64,000 nt of DNA from an uncultured Oscillospiraceae bacterium (GTDB lineage Bacteria; Bacillota_A; Clostridia; Oscillospirales; Oscillospiraceae), in assembly GCA_900754605.1 (NCBI GenBank), contig CAAEDK010000002.1:1-64000 (forward strand), written 5' to 3'. The position numbers and the translations under genes are program-made. The notes beneath the pieces are model-generated. The model was not told where the DNA came from. It worked only from the letters and a program-made list of their open reading frames with translations, and ran no database searches. The number at the start of each line of letters is the position of its first letter. Within the stretch, counting starts at the first letter, position 1. Positions 37,201-42,887 of the stretch are shown here, piece by piece.

Positions 37201-37734
37201 GGAGTCAACGGATGTCTGAAGTTTTACACCAGCCGCGGTAAACGTGCCGATGTTCCGGGTCATTTCCGTGAAGTTGTAGATCGTCTTGTCCGCGTAGGTG
37301 TTCAGCTCATCCAGCGCCCGGTTCACCTGCTGAAGATTGGTCCCTTCGTGCTGGGTGTTCGCCAGGATGGTCTGCACCGCTCCGATCTGGGTCTCATACT
37401 CCTGAAAACCGGTTTTGATGGGGTCGATTGTAAGGGCGGACACAAGCCGTTTTTCCGTGTTCAGGGCTGAATTTGTAATGTTGGAAAGGGTCGTCATGGC
37501 AACGACTTCAAGCGCCGAGAATTTCGCCCGAACCGTCTCGACGGAGCTGCTAAGGGCGGACATATTGCACTTCTTAGCAGCGTCGCCCAGGTTTTCAAGT
37601 CCCTTGGCAGCACCGTCCAGATCCAAACCCTGCTTGAGTTTGTCGAGTGTCGACAGACTGGTCTGCACATTCCGCTCAAACTGTCTGTTGTCAAATCGCA
37701 TCTCGACGATTCTCTCGTCGATGGTCCTGCTCAT
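28207..37734 (-). CDS. giant tape measure protein with tandem repeats
   Basis: Tape measure protein of 3175 residues, the largest gene here. The N-terminus (MSRTIDERIVEMRFDNRQFE) and the NTxxQHEGTNLQQV region are typical. Then come a long hydrophobic Gly/Ala-rich zone, about twelve tandem 62-residue repeats (around 30.8-33.1 kb), and near the C-terminus three 50-residue charged helical repeats (YxRxSxxxELAAYxRxQSRY). ATG 37734 follows AAGGAGG. By the usual 0.15 nm per residue, the tail would be about 480 nm, unusually long for a siphovirus. Confidence 0.95.
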   Translation of the reverse strand: MSRTIDERIVEMRFDNRQFERNVQTSLSTLDKLKQGLDLDGAAKGLENLGDAAKKCNMSALSSSVETVRAKFSALEVVAMTTLSNITNSALNTEKRLVSALTIDPIKTGFQEYETQIGAVQTILANTQHEGTNLQQVNRALDELNTYADKTIYNFTEMTRNIGTFTAAGVKLQTSVDSIKGIANLAAISGSTSQQASTAMYQLSQALAAGRVSLMDWNSVVNAGMGGKVFQDALVRTSELLGTGAQNAINMYGSFRESLTRGEWLTTEVLTETLKQFAGAYTEADLVQQGFTEAQAKEIAQMAQTAEDAATKVKTFTQLWDTLKESAQSGWTETWEILVGDFDEAKALLTEVFNTIGGIIGESAQARNELLSGGLSSGWKQLLDQGIADEAGFIESIQAVARESGDAFDQLVADSDSFTDALKQGLKDGVISSETLSEAVYHLQGKMSGMSQEERKAAGYTSEMVEQIETLADSLRDGSVSMDEFTEKILRPSGRENLIQSVWNAAKGLVSVIAPIKDAFRDIFPPATSDQLYALTETLRSFSERLTISDETADKLQRTFKGLFSMLDLGRQAIMAVVNAVMPMAGGIGSLADGLLTVTAAIGDFLTGINDAAKKGKVFSKVAQGIADALGFVVSGIQTFIGFLGDVFAIPGFEAFQALLGRIQTRIGQVIDAVGGLGFGVDDAVNTMDSAVGNSKFLQMLQSLFNGVKTIASGIIGVLGGLSATLIDAIGNADFSGVIDLLNGISLGGIAVGITKFMNSLTKSFDDVGGLLDNVKGILDGVRGCFEAYQTQLKAGTLLKIASAIAVLAAAIVTISLIDSGKLTASLGAITVLFAELMASMAIFSRISGEVKGVVKGTAAMIGVSTSVLLLASALKKISDIEPEQMVVALAGIAGLMTALVAAAKVLGSGSSSVIKGSAQMVVFAGAIKMLASACIDLAQLDFAGVAKGLTGVGVLMAEVSLFTNTVKVNKGAMATAAGILVLASAMKVFASACKDFGQMNAGELVKGLSSVGAVLLEITAFTKLTGNAQGLISTGLAMIEIGAAMKIFASAMADFGGMFLAEIGKGLLAMGGALAEVAIAMKAMPKNLITTGAGLVTVGAALNVLAEALGKMGGMSWEAIAKSLVAMGGALAELAVGLNFMNGTLAGSAAMLVAASALAVLTPVLFTLGSMSWEAIAKGLITVAGAFTVIGTAGALLTPLLPTILGLGGAFALIGVGIAGLGAGLLLVGTGLTAIAVGITGLATSLGAGVTIIVAGLTSIITGIAALIPAIAQQLGEAVIAFAGVITNGAPAIGNAVKALVLTLVDVLVECVPAIANGALELIAGVLAALAAYTPQIVDSIMQFLIEVIDGLARNLPTLIQSVVNLLMSFFSGIVSALGSIDTDALLKGAAGIGLLSGIMVALGALAGLIPSAMVGVLGLGVVMAELAVVLAAIGGLAQIPGLDWLIGEGGKLLQTIGNAIGGFIGGIVGGFMGGISASFPQIGADLAAFMTNVQPFIDGARGIDAAMLDGVKALTEAILLITAADLLEGLTSWLTGGSSLSAFAGELVPFGEAMMKFSNSIAGLDGNLVSTAAIAGKTLAEMAATLPNCGGIAGFFTGENDMDEFGNQLVGFGGSMMRFAASIKGLDADAVNNAAIAGKAMAEMAATLPNTGGAVAFFAGDNDMSAFGDQLAPFGEAIKAYSDAVTGLDVDAVKNSAIAGQAMAELAATLPNTGGAVAFFAGDNDMATFGAQLASFGVSMKNYSKSVSGLDSDAVANSAIAGKTLVELANTIPNTGGLVAFFTGDNDLETFGDQLVPFGEAMKAYSDSVTGMDGEAVTASATAAKALAELQASLPNIGGVVDFFTGGNDLETFANGLLPFGEGMKAYADSVTGLDAGAVSASITAAQALSALQASLPHVGGVLEFFTGGNDLGAFADGVLSFGLAMKAYGGAVSGIDAGAVSASAVAAQALAELQASLPNVGGIMEFFTGGNDLETFSEGVISFGAAMKSYGEAVAGINADAVEASGVAAQSLAKLQAALPQVGGVMEFFTGGNDLGKFSEGIVPFGAAMKSYGEAVAGINAEAITASAVAAQSLAQLQTNLPNVGGVMTFFDGGNDLGTFATGIVPFGAAMKSYGDAVADINTGAITASAVAAQSLARLQESLPLAGGVMEFFNGSHDLAAFAAGIIPFGAAMKSYSDAVADINPTAVESSASAGQALVELANTLPNTGGLLSFFTGGTDLTAFGDDLTAFGADLAAYAEAIKDVKPEAVTASANAASALSNLATGLPDSSLFDQWFGGDQTLASFGADISKFGASMKDYYNEISGIDLGKLSDVITQVWDLIELAEGVNGVNTSGLTKFADSMKKMGDAGISGFTDAFYNCGGTVNSAVVSMLTSVRGSITSNIPVASSVMETLVESMADIVDKKVVVIESAVEGMMRNLAVSILSSSGAVKTAAGTVASAAVSQINSMKPEFETAGENAGQGFVKGIRSKFSASSSAGRSLGLAALNAAKKALDSHSPSREFIYLGENIGEGLAIGVDNSIVPAAQATSDMIGEVIAVSNKGIDAWKDWVDEKTYYDELSLKDQLAGWENLQKQYKAGSEERKQIDREVYQLQNELVASTYQASLDWIEEEKYYNRLSTEEELAAYERMQSRYMEGSEERKKIDREVYTLRNQLVDESYQNSMDWIEKEKNYGRMSLADELAAYKRVQSRYAAGSKEREEMDLKVYQLEQKIYEAQKQYIADVQSVQESANQKRIQLEQEYANKVRSVNEQLERDIQSLNDQYQNAVESRTNSLYQSYGLFDEVTKKETVSSDTLMKNLEGQVQEFGEWQDILGQLSARGVDADLISELQEMGPSAIEEIRALNSMSDDELEKYVSLWSVKHAQAREQATSELEGLRVETQEQIAQLRADAEAELEEYRITWQEELSQLEEDTANQLASLRQEFAENVGLIKKDTEAEMREMTEAATKILKEAGWTETGQQIPAGLAEGVSLSKSAFLDELTSMALAGVEAVKSTLKINSPSRVFRELGNFTGLGFVTGLADYAKKSYAAGANVAEYAADGLSNAMSIAAELLSGDMDAQPTIRPVLDLSDVMRGADELNSLFYPQRTIGLAGQASLAFAESGRSGGTVVNVDNGDIVEELRALRSEMAEMTERMERMRVVLDTGTLVGEMAGPMDNALGQRVTRRGRGN
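30770..33120 (-). repeat. 186-bp in-frame tandem repeats in the tape measure gene
   Basis: About twelve and a half copies of a 62-residue unit with the core DLxxFxxxLxxFGxxMKxY, then a GLD/GIN turn and an ALAELxxxLPNxGGxxxFFTGGN end. Copies in the middle are the most alike, and the outer ones are diverged or partial. Boundaries are approximate. Confidence 0.85.
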
Positions 37735-38108
37735 GACCGTGTGACCTCCTTCCATGCGTAATCTGCGATCTGGTCAAAAATAGGCTGGATAGCAGGGTTG
37801 ATGTAATCTCTTCCCTGTACCCAGCCTCCGGTCCCAGTGCCATGTCCGTATTGCAGGATAATGGCAATGGGAACTCCATTTTGAACATTTGAATTGTGAA
37901 ACGAGATGGTGACGGTGTTGTCCCTGTTGGTAATTTTGTAATACCAGGACGCGGCCGTCTCTCCGGAGTCAACAGGCGTTGCAGACGCAAGGGCGGCCAC
38001 GCCTTCCCGGCCAAACTTGTCCAGATCGCCGAGATGAACCGTCTCCTTTGCTCTTTCCAGAAATCGGGTCAGCTTGGAAAAATCGCCCTTGTGTCTGAAA
38101 CGAATCAC
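37731..38108 (-). CDS. HK97 gp10-like tail completion protein
   Basis: Protein of 125 residues with the family features TPVDSGETAASWYYKI, HNSNVQNGVPIAIILQYGHGT and DYINPAIQPIFDQIA. Members join head and tail or complete the tail. GTG 38108 has GGGAGGAG upstream; the stop overlaps the tape measure start by 4 nt. Its position just before the tape measure gene, after the lysis genes, is unusual. Confidence 0.75.
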   Translation of the reverse strand: MIRFRHKGDFSKLTRFLERAKETVHLGDLDKFGREGVAALASATPVDSGETAASWYYKITNRDNTVTISFHNSNVQNGVPIAIILQYGHGTGTGGWVQGRDYINPAIQPIFDQIADYAWKEVTRS

Positions 38109-38123
38109 TGCCGTCTCCTCCCA

Positions 38124-38432
38124 TCATTCCGTTTTCTTCGGCCAGTTCTTGAATGCCTCAATCAATTTGTCGTAGCCCACCATGGCCGCGTAGGCGGACA
38201 GAAGCCCGACCACGACAGCCGCAAATACCAGATACCAGGTAATTGCAATCCCTTTGATTTGTGCATAGGCGGCGCCGGCGGCCAGTGTCAGCGCCTCCGA
38301 CACCATAAGCGCAAGGAAATTTGTGGGAATCTTGTCCCAGGTCACAGTCTTAACCACCTGGACAATGATGTTGGTCAGGATCGTAACCCCGCCAATAATC
38401 ATCAGCAGCGTCGAAATGATTTCCGCGTTCAT
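38124..38432 (-). CDS. holin-like membrane protein
   Basis: Protein of 102 residues with three predicted membrane segments (about 5-27, 40-57, 65-87) and a basic C-terminus, the size and layout of a class I holin. AAGGAGG precedes ATG 38432. The endolysin gene is 0.4 kb upstream. Holin function is inferred from topology and context. Confidence 0.65.
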   Translation of the reverse strand: MNAEIISTLLMIIGGVTILTNIIVQVVKTVTWDKIPTNFLALMVSEALTLAAGAAYAQIKGIAITWYLVFAAVVVGLLSAYAAMVGYDKLIEAFKNWPKKTE

Positions 38433-38443
38433 ACGCTTCCTCC

Positions 38444-38821
38444 TTAAATTGCCGGGCTCTCCACAGAGCCAACCGGTGTCTGCGAAACATTTACATTGAA
38501 ATTGGACGCCTTCGCCGTTTCAAAAGTGATTCCGCCCTCCCGGTGGTCGGACTTGCACAGGTTCAGATAGAAACTGCACACCACGCCATGGGCCGTCCAG
38601 GGCAGACCGACCATAGCGCCGATCCAGGGCAACGCTCCCATATACCCCTTATAGACACAGTAGAAGGCCAATAAAAAACCGCCGATGGTCACGATCCACA
38701 ACAGCGGACGGATATCGGCGATCATCCATTTTGAAAACTGCGAAAGGTCGGTTTTCTTCCAGATTTGCCTCTGGTCCGGCTTCGCCTGCTTTTCATCACG
38801 CAAGCCCCGCCATCTGCGCAA
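38444..38821 (-). CDS. small membrane protein of the lysis cassette
   Basis: Protein of up to 125 residues with two hydrophobic segments (about 38-57 and 63-83). It overlaps the 3' end of the endolysin gene; the start is TTG 38821 or, perhaps better, TTG 38803. It may be an antiholin or accessory holin. Family not recognised. Confidence 0.55.
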   Translation of the reverse strand: MRRWRGLRDEKQAKPDQRQIWKKTDLSQFSKWMIADIRPLLWIVTIGGFLLAFYCVYKGYMGALPWIGAMVGLPWTAHGVVCSFYLNLCKSDHREGGITFETAKASNFNVNVSQTPVGSVESPAI

Positions 38822-40142
38822 AGCGGTAGAAGAGCTGGGCCGCCTGCTCTCTTGTCAGACCGGACGGCCACATCATGTTCGGCTTGCCGTCAACCGCGGT
38901 GCCGTTCCCGGCAAAGAGCCCCACACTTTCAGCCCAAACCCGGGCCTCTTCCGACCAATCGCCGCAGTTGTTGTTCTGAAGACCCTTAAGGTAATTCGTC
39001 ATGGCCGCGCCGAACATCTCATTGAATTTCGCCTGATCCATATCGTCGTCCTCCTCCGGTACGATAGAATAGTCGGGGCGGCCGTAGCCGCCGATCTTGT
39101 TGTATCCCAGGGGGTAGCTCTTATCCCGGACACAGCCGCCGTTTTCCACGACGCCGGCCGCGGAGCTGGTGTTCCCCTCGATGGTGTAGACCCGCCCGCC
39201 AGACACCTTCTCCACGATACCAGTGTGGTAGAACGACTTGCCGCCGTCCTTCGTAAAGAAGATCTGGTCGCCAGGCTGGGGACCTCCGGTGTAAAACCGT
39301 CCCTTCTGCTTATAGTAGTTGGCGGAACCGGTGCACCCTGCCCCCACGCCGTTCTTTGCCTGGCAGAGCAGCTTCAACGCCAGCTCCAGACCGAACGTGT
39401 GGATGTGGCACCAGTCCACAAAGATGTCGCACCAGGAATAGCCGTTCTTCCTTCCGTTATAAACGACCCCCAGCGCATCCAGATCCCTGGCATACTTGTT
39501 CCAGTTTTTATCTCCGGCATTGGCCGTCTTATGATCGAGCTGGGCATTGGTTTCTTTCTCGATATAGCCGATCTCGGCTCTGGCCGTGGCTAGCACGCGC
39601 TCCACAGCCGGCAGCATCGTTGTAGAAGACATCGTTTCACCTCTTTCTGCAAATTGGTCGTAATACTTCTGCCCGTAAGCGGCCCGTCTGGCCTTGGCCG
39701 TCTCGCTCTGGTCTGCGGGGCGCTCAAACTGTACCAGCGCGGCGTCGGAGGCCGCCCGGACAGATGCGGCGGTCTTCAAGATGTTGACCAGAGATGGATA
39801 GCTCTCGGTCAGTTCCTTCCAGAGAAAATCCAGCTGCATCTCCAAATCCCCGATGCTCTTGCCGCGGCTCAGGGCAAAGACGAGCAGCTTTTGCTTCCGG
39901 CTCCAGAATGTCCACTGGGCAAGGCCATATCCGGCGCTGTCGTGGACAAAATCCTGATAGATTCTGGCGTCCACCTGGGCGGTATAGTCCGCGTCGGACA
40001 ATCCCAGCTTCTTTTCACAGGTGTTCTGGAGATTGTCCGGCTTCAGGCCGCTCTCGGCATAGAGATTCCCCATCAGTCCAGCCGCTCCGCAATCCGAGAG
40101 GCCTTTCTTCTTGAAGAAACTCCAAATCACTGCTTCGGACAT
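38796..40142 (-). CDS. bifunctional endolysin or tail lysin: glycosidase-like, CHAP, SLH-like
   Basis: Protein of 448 residues with three parts. Residues 1-160: phage tail-lysozyme type (GLMGNLYAESGLKP, YGLAQWT). Residues about 180-365: CHAP amidase/peptidase with catalytic Cys in YSWCDIFVDWCH and His in FYHTGIVEKV. Residues about 395-448: an S-layer-homology-like segment (WAESVGLFAGNG ... LTREQAAQLFYRFA). It would cut both glycan and peptide bonds of peptidoglycan. ATG 40142 is the best-spaced start after GAGAGG. Confidence 0.8.
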   Translation of the reverse strand: MSEAVIWSFFKKKGLSDCGAAGLMGNLYAESGLKPDNLQNTCEKKLGLSDADYTAQVDARIYQDFVHDSAGYGLAQWTFWSRKQKLLVFALSRGKSIGDLEMQLDFLWKELTESYPSLVNILKTAASVRAASDAALVQFERPADQSETAKARRAAYGQKYYDQFAERGETMSSTTMLPAVERVLATARAEIGYIEKETNAQLDHKTANAGDKNWNKYARDLDALGVVYNGRKNGYSWCDIFVDWCHIHTFGLELALKLLCQAKNGVGAGCTGSANYYKQKGRFYTGGPQPGDQIFFTKDGGKSFYHTGIVEKVSGGRVYTIEGNTSSAAGVVENGGCVRDKSYPLGYNKIGGYGRPDYSIVPEEDDDMDQAKFNEMFGAAMTNYLKGLQNNNCGDWSEEARVWAESVGLFAGNGTAVDGKPNMMWPSGLTREQAAQLFYRFAQMAGLA

Positions 40143-40147
40143 GTGCA

Positions 40148-40690
40148 TCATCCTCTCGAATTGGCTCTCTTTCTGCGTGCCGCGTTCAGCGCACGGTTCT
40201 GTGCAAAGATTTCCTTCTGGCTCATTTTCTTTTGAGGGCCGTTCTTTGCGTTGCAGACGTTAATCAGCGTCATAAGCCGGTTCAAATGCCACTTCTGGCA
40301 CTCAAAGGGGATCTGGTGGGAGAGCATCCAGTAGTAGATGATCTCCGCCGTGACGACCTCATTGGCCGACCGGCCCTTCCGGCCTTTGACAAAGGTGGTC
40401 GCCGTCATGGAATCGTCGATGTAAGCGTCGACCATTTTCAGCATCTGGGGCGTAATGGCGGTGTAGACATCGGGGTCCACGTTCTGGGTCAATGTCATGC
40501 ACCGGACATAGTCGATCCGCTCCTCCCGCGTCTTCGGCTTTCGGGAAAGGTAAGGCTTATGCCATTTTGATTCCCATTTTGAAAGGGAGACCAGAGAGTG
40601 TTCCAGCCGAAGCACCTGCTTCTTGGTCGTGATAAAACGGTCGTTCGCCTCGTCATACTGCTCGGTCTCCGGTATCACAAGTTCCAGCAT
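40148..40690 (-). CDS. tail assembly protein (chaperone-associated)
   Basis: Protein of 180 residues with a basic C-terminus, in the place of the second tail assembly chaperone between the major tail protein and the tape measure gene. GGGGAG precedes ATG 40690. It is 21 bp after the first chaperone gene, so the usual slippage fusion is not obvious. Assignment is by synteny. Confidence 0.65.
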   Translation of the reverse strand: MLELVIPETEQYDEANDRFITTKKQVLRLEHSLVSLSKWESKWHKPYLSRKPKTREERIDYVRCMTLTQNVDPDVYTAITPQMLKMVDAYIDDSMTATTFVKGRKGRSANEVVTAEIIYYWMLSHQIPFECQKWHLNRLMTLINVCNAKNGPQKKMSQKEIFAQNRALNAARRKRANSRG

Positions 40691-40711
40691 CTCTGATCTC
40701 CCCAGTCAGCC

Positions 40712-41095
40712 TTATGCCCGAGGAGCCGGAGCCTTCTTGCCCTGGGGGACGATGCCGTTGATGAACCGGGCCGCCGCTTCCGCATCGGTGGCCAGCTCCA
40801 TGAACAGATCGCTGTACGCCTCCGTCTGGGCGAACGCGTCCCGCAGCTCCTGGTTCTTGATAAAGCGCTTCCCGTCAGGGGACTTCTCACCATAGGCCCG
40901 CAGAATGATGTCCTTGAAGATGGCGATGATCTGCTTCCCATCCTGGGCCGCGACAATGCGGTTGATCATCTCCACCAGACCGCCGTCCACGGAGAGCTCC
41001 AGCTCGGTCACCTCGGCCTGGGTCAGATTGAAGTAGAAATCCTCCGTGCGGGAAACGCCGTTATAGTCGTTGTAAGTCCTTGTCAGCTTCAGCAT
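40712..41095 (-). CDS. tail assembly chaperone (gpG-like)
   Basis: Acidic helical protein of 127 residues right after the major tail protein. Phrases such as YDYNGVSRTEDFYFNLTQAE and RFINGIVPQGKK are typical of this chaperone type. It would coat the tape measure protein during tail assembly. AAGGAG precedes ATG 41095. I see no heptamer slippery site before its stop. Confidence 0.7.
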   Translation of the reverse strand: MLKLTRTYNDYNGVSRTEDFYFNLTQAEVTELELSVDGGLVEMINRIVAAQDGKQIIAIFKDIILRAYGEKSPDGKRFIKNQELRDAFAQTEAYSDLFMELATDAEAAARFINGIVPQGKKAPAPRA

Positions 41096-41112
41096 TGCAG
41101 TTTTCTCCTTTC

Positions 41113-41154
41113 AAAAATAAAAGAAAGCGGAGCCCTCGGTGAAGAGAGCTCCGC
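41113..41154 (-). terminator. intrinsic terminator after the major tail gene
   Basis: GCGGAGC (41127-41133) pairs with GCTCCGC (41148-41154) and is followed on the minus strand by a T-rich tract. It would limit readthrough from the highly expressed major tail gene into the chaperone genes. Confidence 0.75.
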
Positions 41155-41191
41155 CTTGCGGATTCGTTGTCTGGATTTCAGTCCCCGTTTC

Positions 41192-42226
41192 TCAGGACTC
41201 CAGAGTCAGGCCGGTCAGAGTATAGATCTTGGTGACAGAGGAGCTGTCCTTGGTGGAGATTACCTTGACGCTCTGGGAATTGTTCTTGATGGGCAGAACA
41301 ATGTTCTTGTCCTCATCCAGAGCCACAGCCCCCTTGGTGCCGCCCACCAGCTCCACGGTGGTGGTGGCGTCGGCCGGAGCGACGTCAAATTTCAGCGCCA
41401 GATAGTGCCCCTTCTGCTCAGAGGGATCGCTGCTGAACCCGGTATAGCCGGTCACATTCTTCAGGCTGCCGGTGATGGCGCTCTCGCCCACTACGACGTT
41501 GCTCTGAAGTTCGGAGACCTTCTTGCCCAGCAGGGTGGCGGAGGGGCTCTCCGGGGCGACGGTCACTGTAACATCGTTCGCCAACAGCTTGATGACTTCC
41601 TCGGGCAGAGGCAGCCGGGGCTCCGTTTCCTCGGTGCCGTAGAGGATGTCCTCCAGCGCCTTCAGCTTGGCAGGGTCGGCCTTGGTGGAGGTGATGATCA
41701 GACGGGCAGTGGGCTTGAAGCCGGGTACGTCCACGGGAGTGGTCGTGACCTCCCAGCTGGGGTTGATGGGTTCAGGAGAGTCGTTGACAGTCTGATAGCC
41801 CCGCTCAGAGGGAGAGGCCAGACCGCCGTAGACCAGGTGCAGCTTATAGCCGTGGTCCTGACCGTCCACATCGTTGCCCAGCTTGGTGCGGTAGCTCAGG
41901 CCAAAGACCTTGCGGGTCTGCTGGCCGGCCATCACGCCGGGGGCGATCTCCGCGGAGCCGTCGCACTCCTCCCACTCGTCGGGGTAGGTGTAGCACTCAA
42001 TGGTCAAACCGAAGTCCTCGGCGCCCACCAGCACCAGGTACTTGATGTTGTCGGCGTACATGTTGTTGGGCTCGGCGCCGGAGGGGCTCTCGTTAATGGC
42101 GGTGATGCCGCTCCAGGCTATACCCCTGTCGTAGACGCCGGTGGCGCTGATGGGGTAGAGGACGGCGTGATCGATGCCGGTTTCGTAGAAACGTTCCCCG
42201 ATCTTGTCCCATACGAGTTTACTCAT
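41192..42226 (-). CDS. major tail protein with Ig-like C-terminal domain
   Basis: Protein of 344 residues: a tail-tube fold in the first 190 (ECYTYPDEWEECDGS, KVFGLSYRTKLGND) plus about 125 residues of Ig-like beta domain, probably exposed on the tail surface. AAGGAGG precedes ATG 42226, and a terminator follows. Its position between connectors and chaperones fits. Confidence 0.85.
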   Translation of the reverse strand: MSKLVWDKIGERFYETGIDHAVLYPISATGVYDRGIAWSGITAINESPSGAEPNNMYADNIKYLVLVGAEDFGLTIECYTYPDEWEECDGSAEIAPGVMAGQQTRKVFGLSYRTKLGNDVDGQDHGYKLHLVYGGLASPSERGYQTVNDSPEPINPSWEVTTTPVDVPGFKPTARLIITSTKADPAKLKALEDILYGTEETEPRLPLPEEVIKLLANDVTVTVAPESPSATLLGKKVSELQSNVVVGESAITGSLKNVTGYTGFSSDPSEQKGHYLALKFDVAPADATTTVELVGGTKGAVALDEDKNIVLPIKNNSQSVKVISTKDSSSVTKIYTLTGLTLES

Positions 42227-42242
42227 TTCGGATTTCCTCCTT

Positions 42243-42566
42243 TTAATAGTACAGGTTGAAGATGTCGTGGTTCAGATTGTCGGCCGTGAAATGACGGTCG
42301 TGGGCGCACATGGGCAGCATGGCAAGGCGGTGGGGCAGATCGCTGTCCGGGTTCTTGTAGATGGCCGTCACCTGATACCGGTCCAGCAGCCGGTAGGGGG
42401 CGTTGTCAGCGTGGATGGCGCTGATTTCGCTTCGCTCGTAGACGATGCAGGGGTACTGGATTTCCTTGCTGGCCGGAGGCTGAAAATAAGCCCGGCACGC
42501 ATCGCCGCGTTCCGGACAGCCAAGAATCCCGCACAGAAGGGTATGAAGTTGAATCCTGTCACCCAT
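42243..42566 (-). CDS. tail terminator / neck protein
   Basis: Protein of 107 residues in the position and size class of tail terminators (gpU-like). Visible phrases are YPCIVYERSE and LLDRYQVTAIYKNPDSDLP. ATG 42566 overlaps the stop of the preceding gene by 8 nt, which decides the start. Confidence 0.65.
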   Translation of the reverse strand: MGDRIQLHTLLCGILGCPERGDACRAYFQPPASKEIQYPCIVYERSEISAIHADNAPYRLLDRYQVTAIYKNPDSDLPHRLAMLPMCAHDRHFTADNLNHDIFNLYY

Positions 42567-42873
42567 TGTAGAGCCCCCCAATCGTCAGGATCAGGCGGGG
42601 ATATCCCACTTCGACCTTGGAAATCTTCCATTTCGCGCCCATGTACGCCACATACCGCATCTTGTGGAAGTTCTTCCTGGCGAACGGATCGGCGACTATG
42701 CTGATCTCATTCGCGATATTGATGTCGTCGTTCAGGGTCTCCCCAGACTGAAGCTGGCGTGTATTCCGAGTCAAATCGCCATAGTACGGATACTCAACGA
42801 TCTTCTCTTCATACACGCCAGGGGCAGTCTCAACGGTATCAGCATAGCCTACCGATCCATAAAATTTCGCCAT
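42559..42873 (-). CDS. head-tail connector protein
   Basis: Protein of 104 residues, beta-rich, of the small head-closure type found after the capsid gene. The start ATG lies inside a copy of the dispersed TCAAAATGG motif. Function assigned by synteny and general similarity. Confidence 0.65.
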   Translation of the reverse strand: MAKFYGSVGYADTVETAPGVYEEKIVEYPYYGDLTRNTRQLQSGETLNDDINIANEISIVADPFARKNFHKMRYVAYMGAKWKISKVEVGYPRLILTIGGLYNG

Positions 42874-42887
42874 TTTGAAGCTTCTCC

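Noticed and set aside
40691..40711. Programmed frameshift joining the two tail chaperone genes
   Set aside because: No slippery heptamer before the first stop and the frames do not overlap; the two genes have separate ribosome sites.
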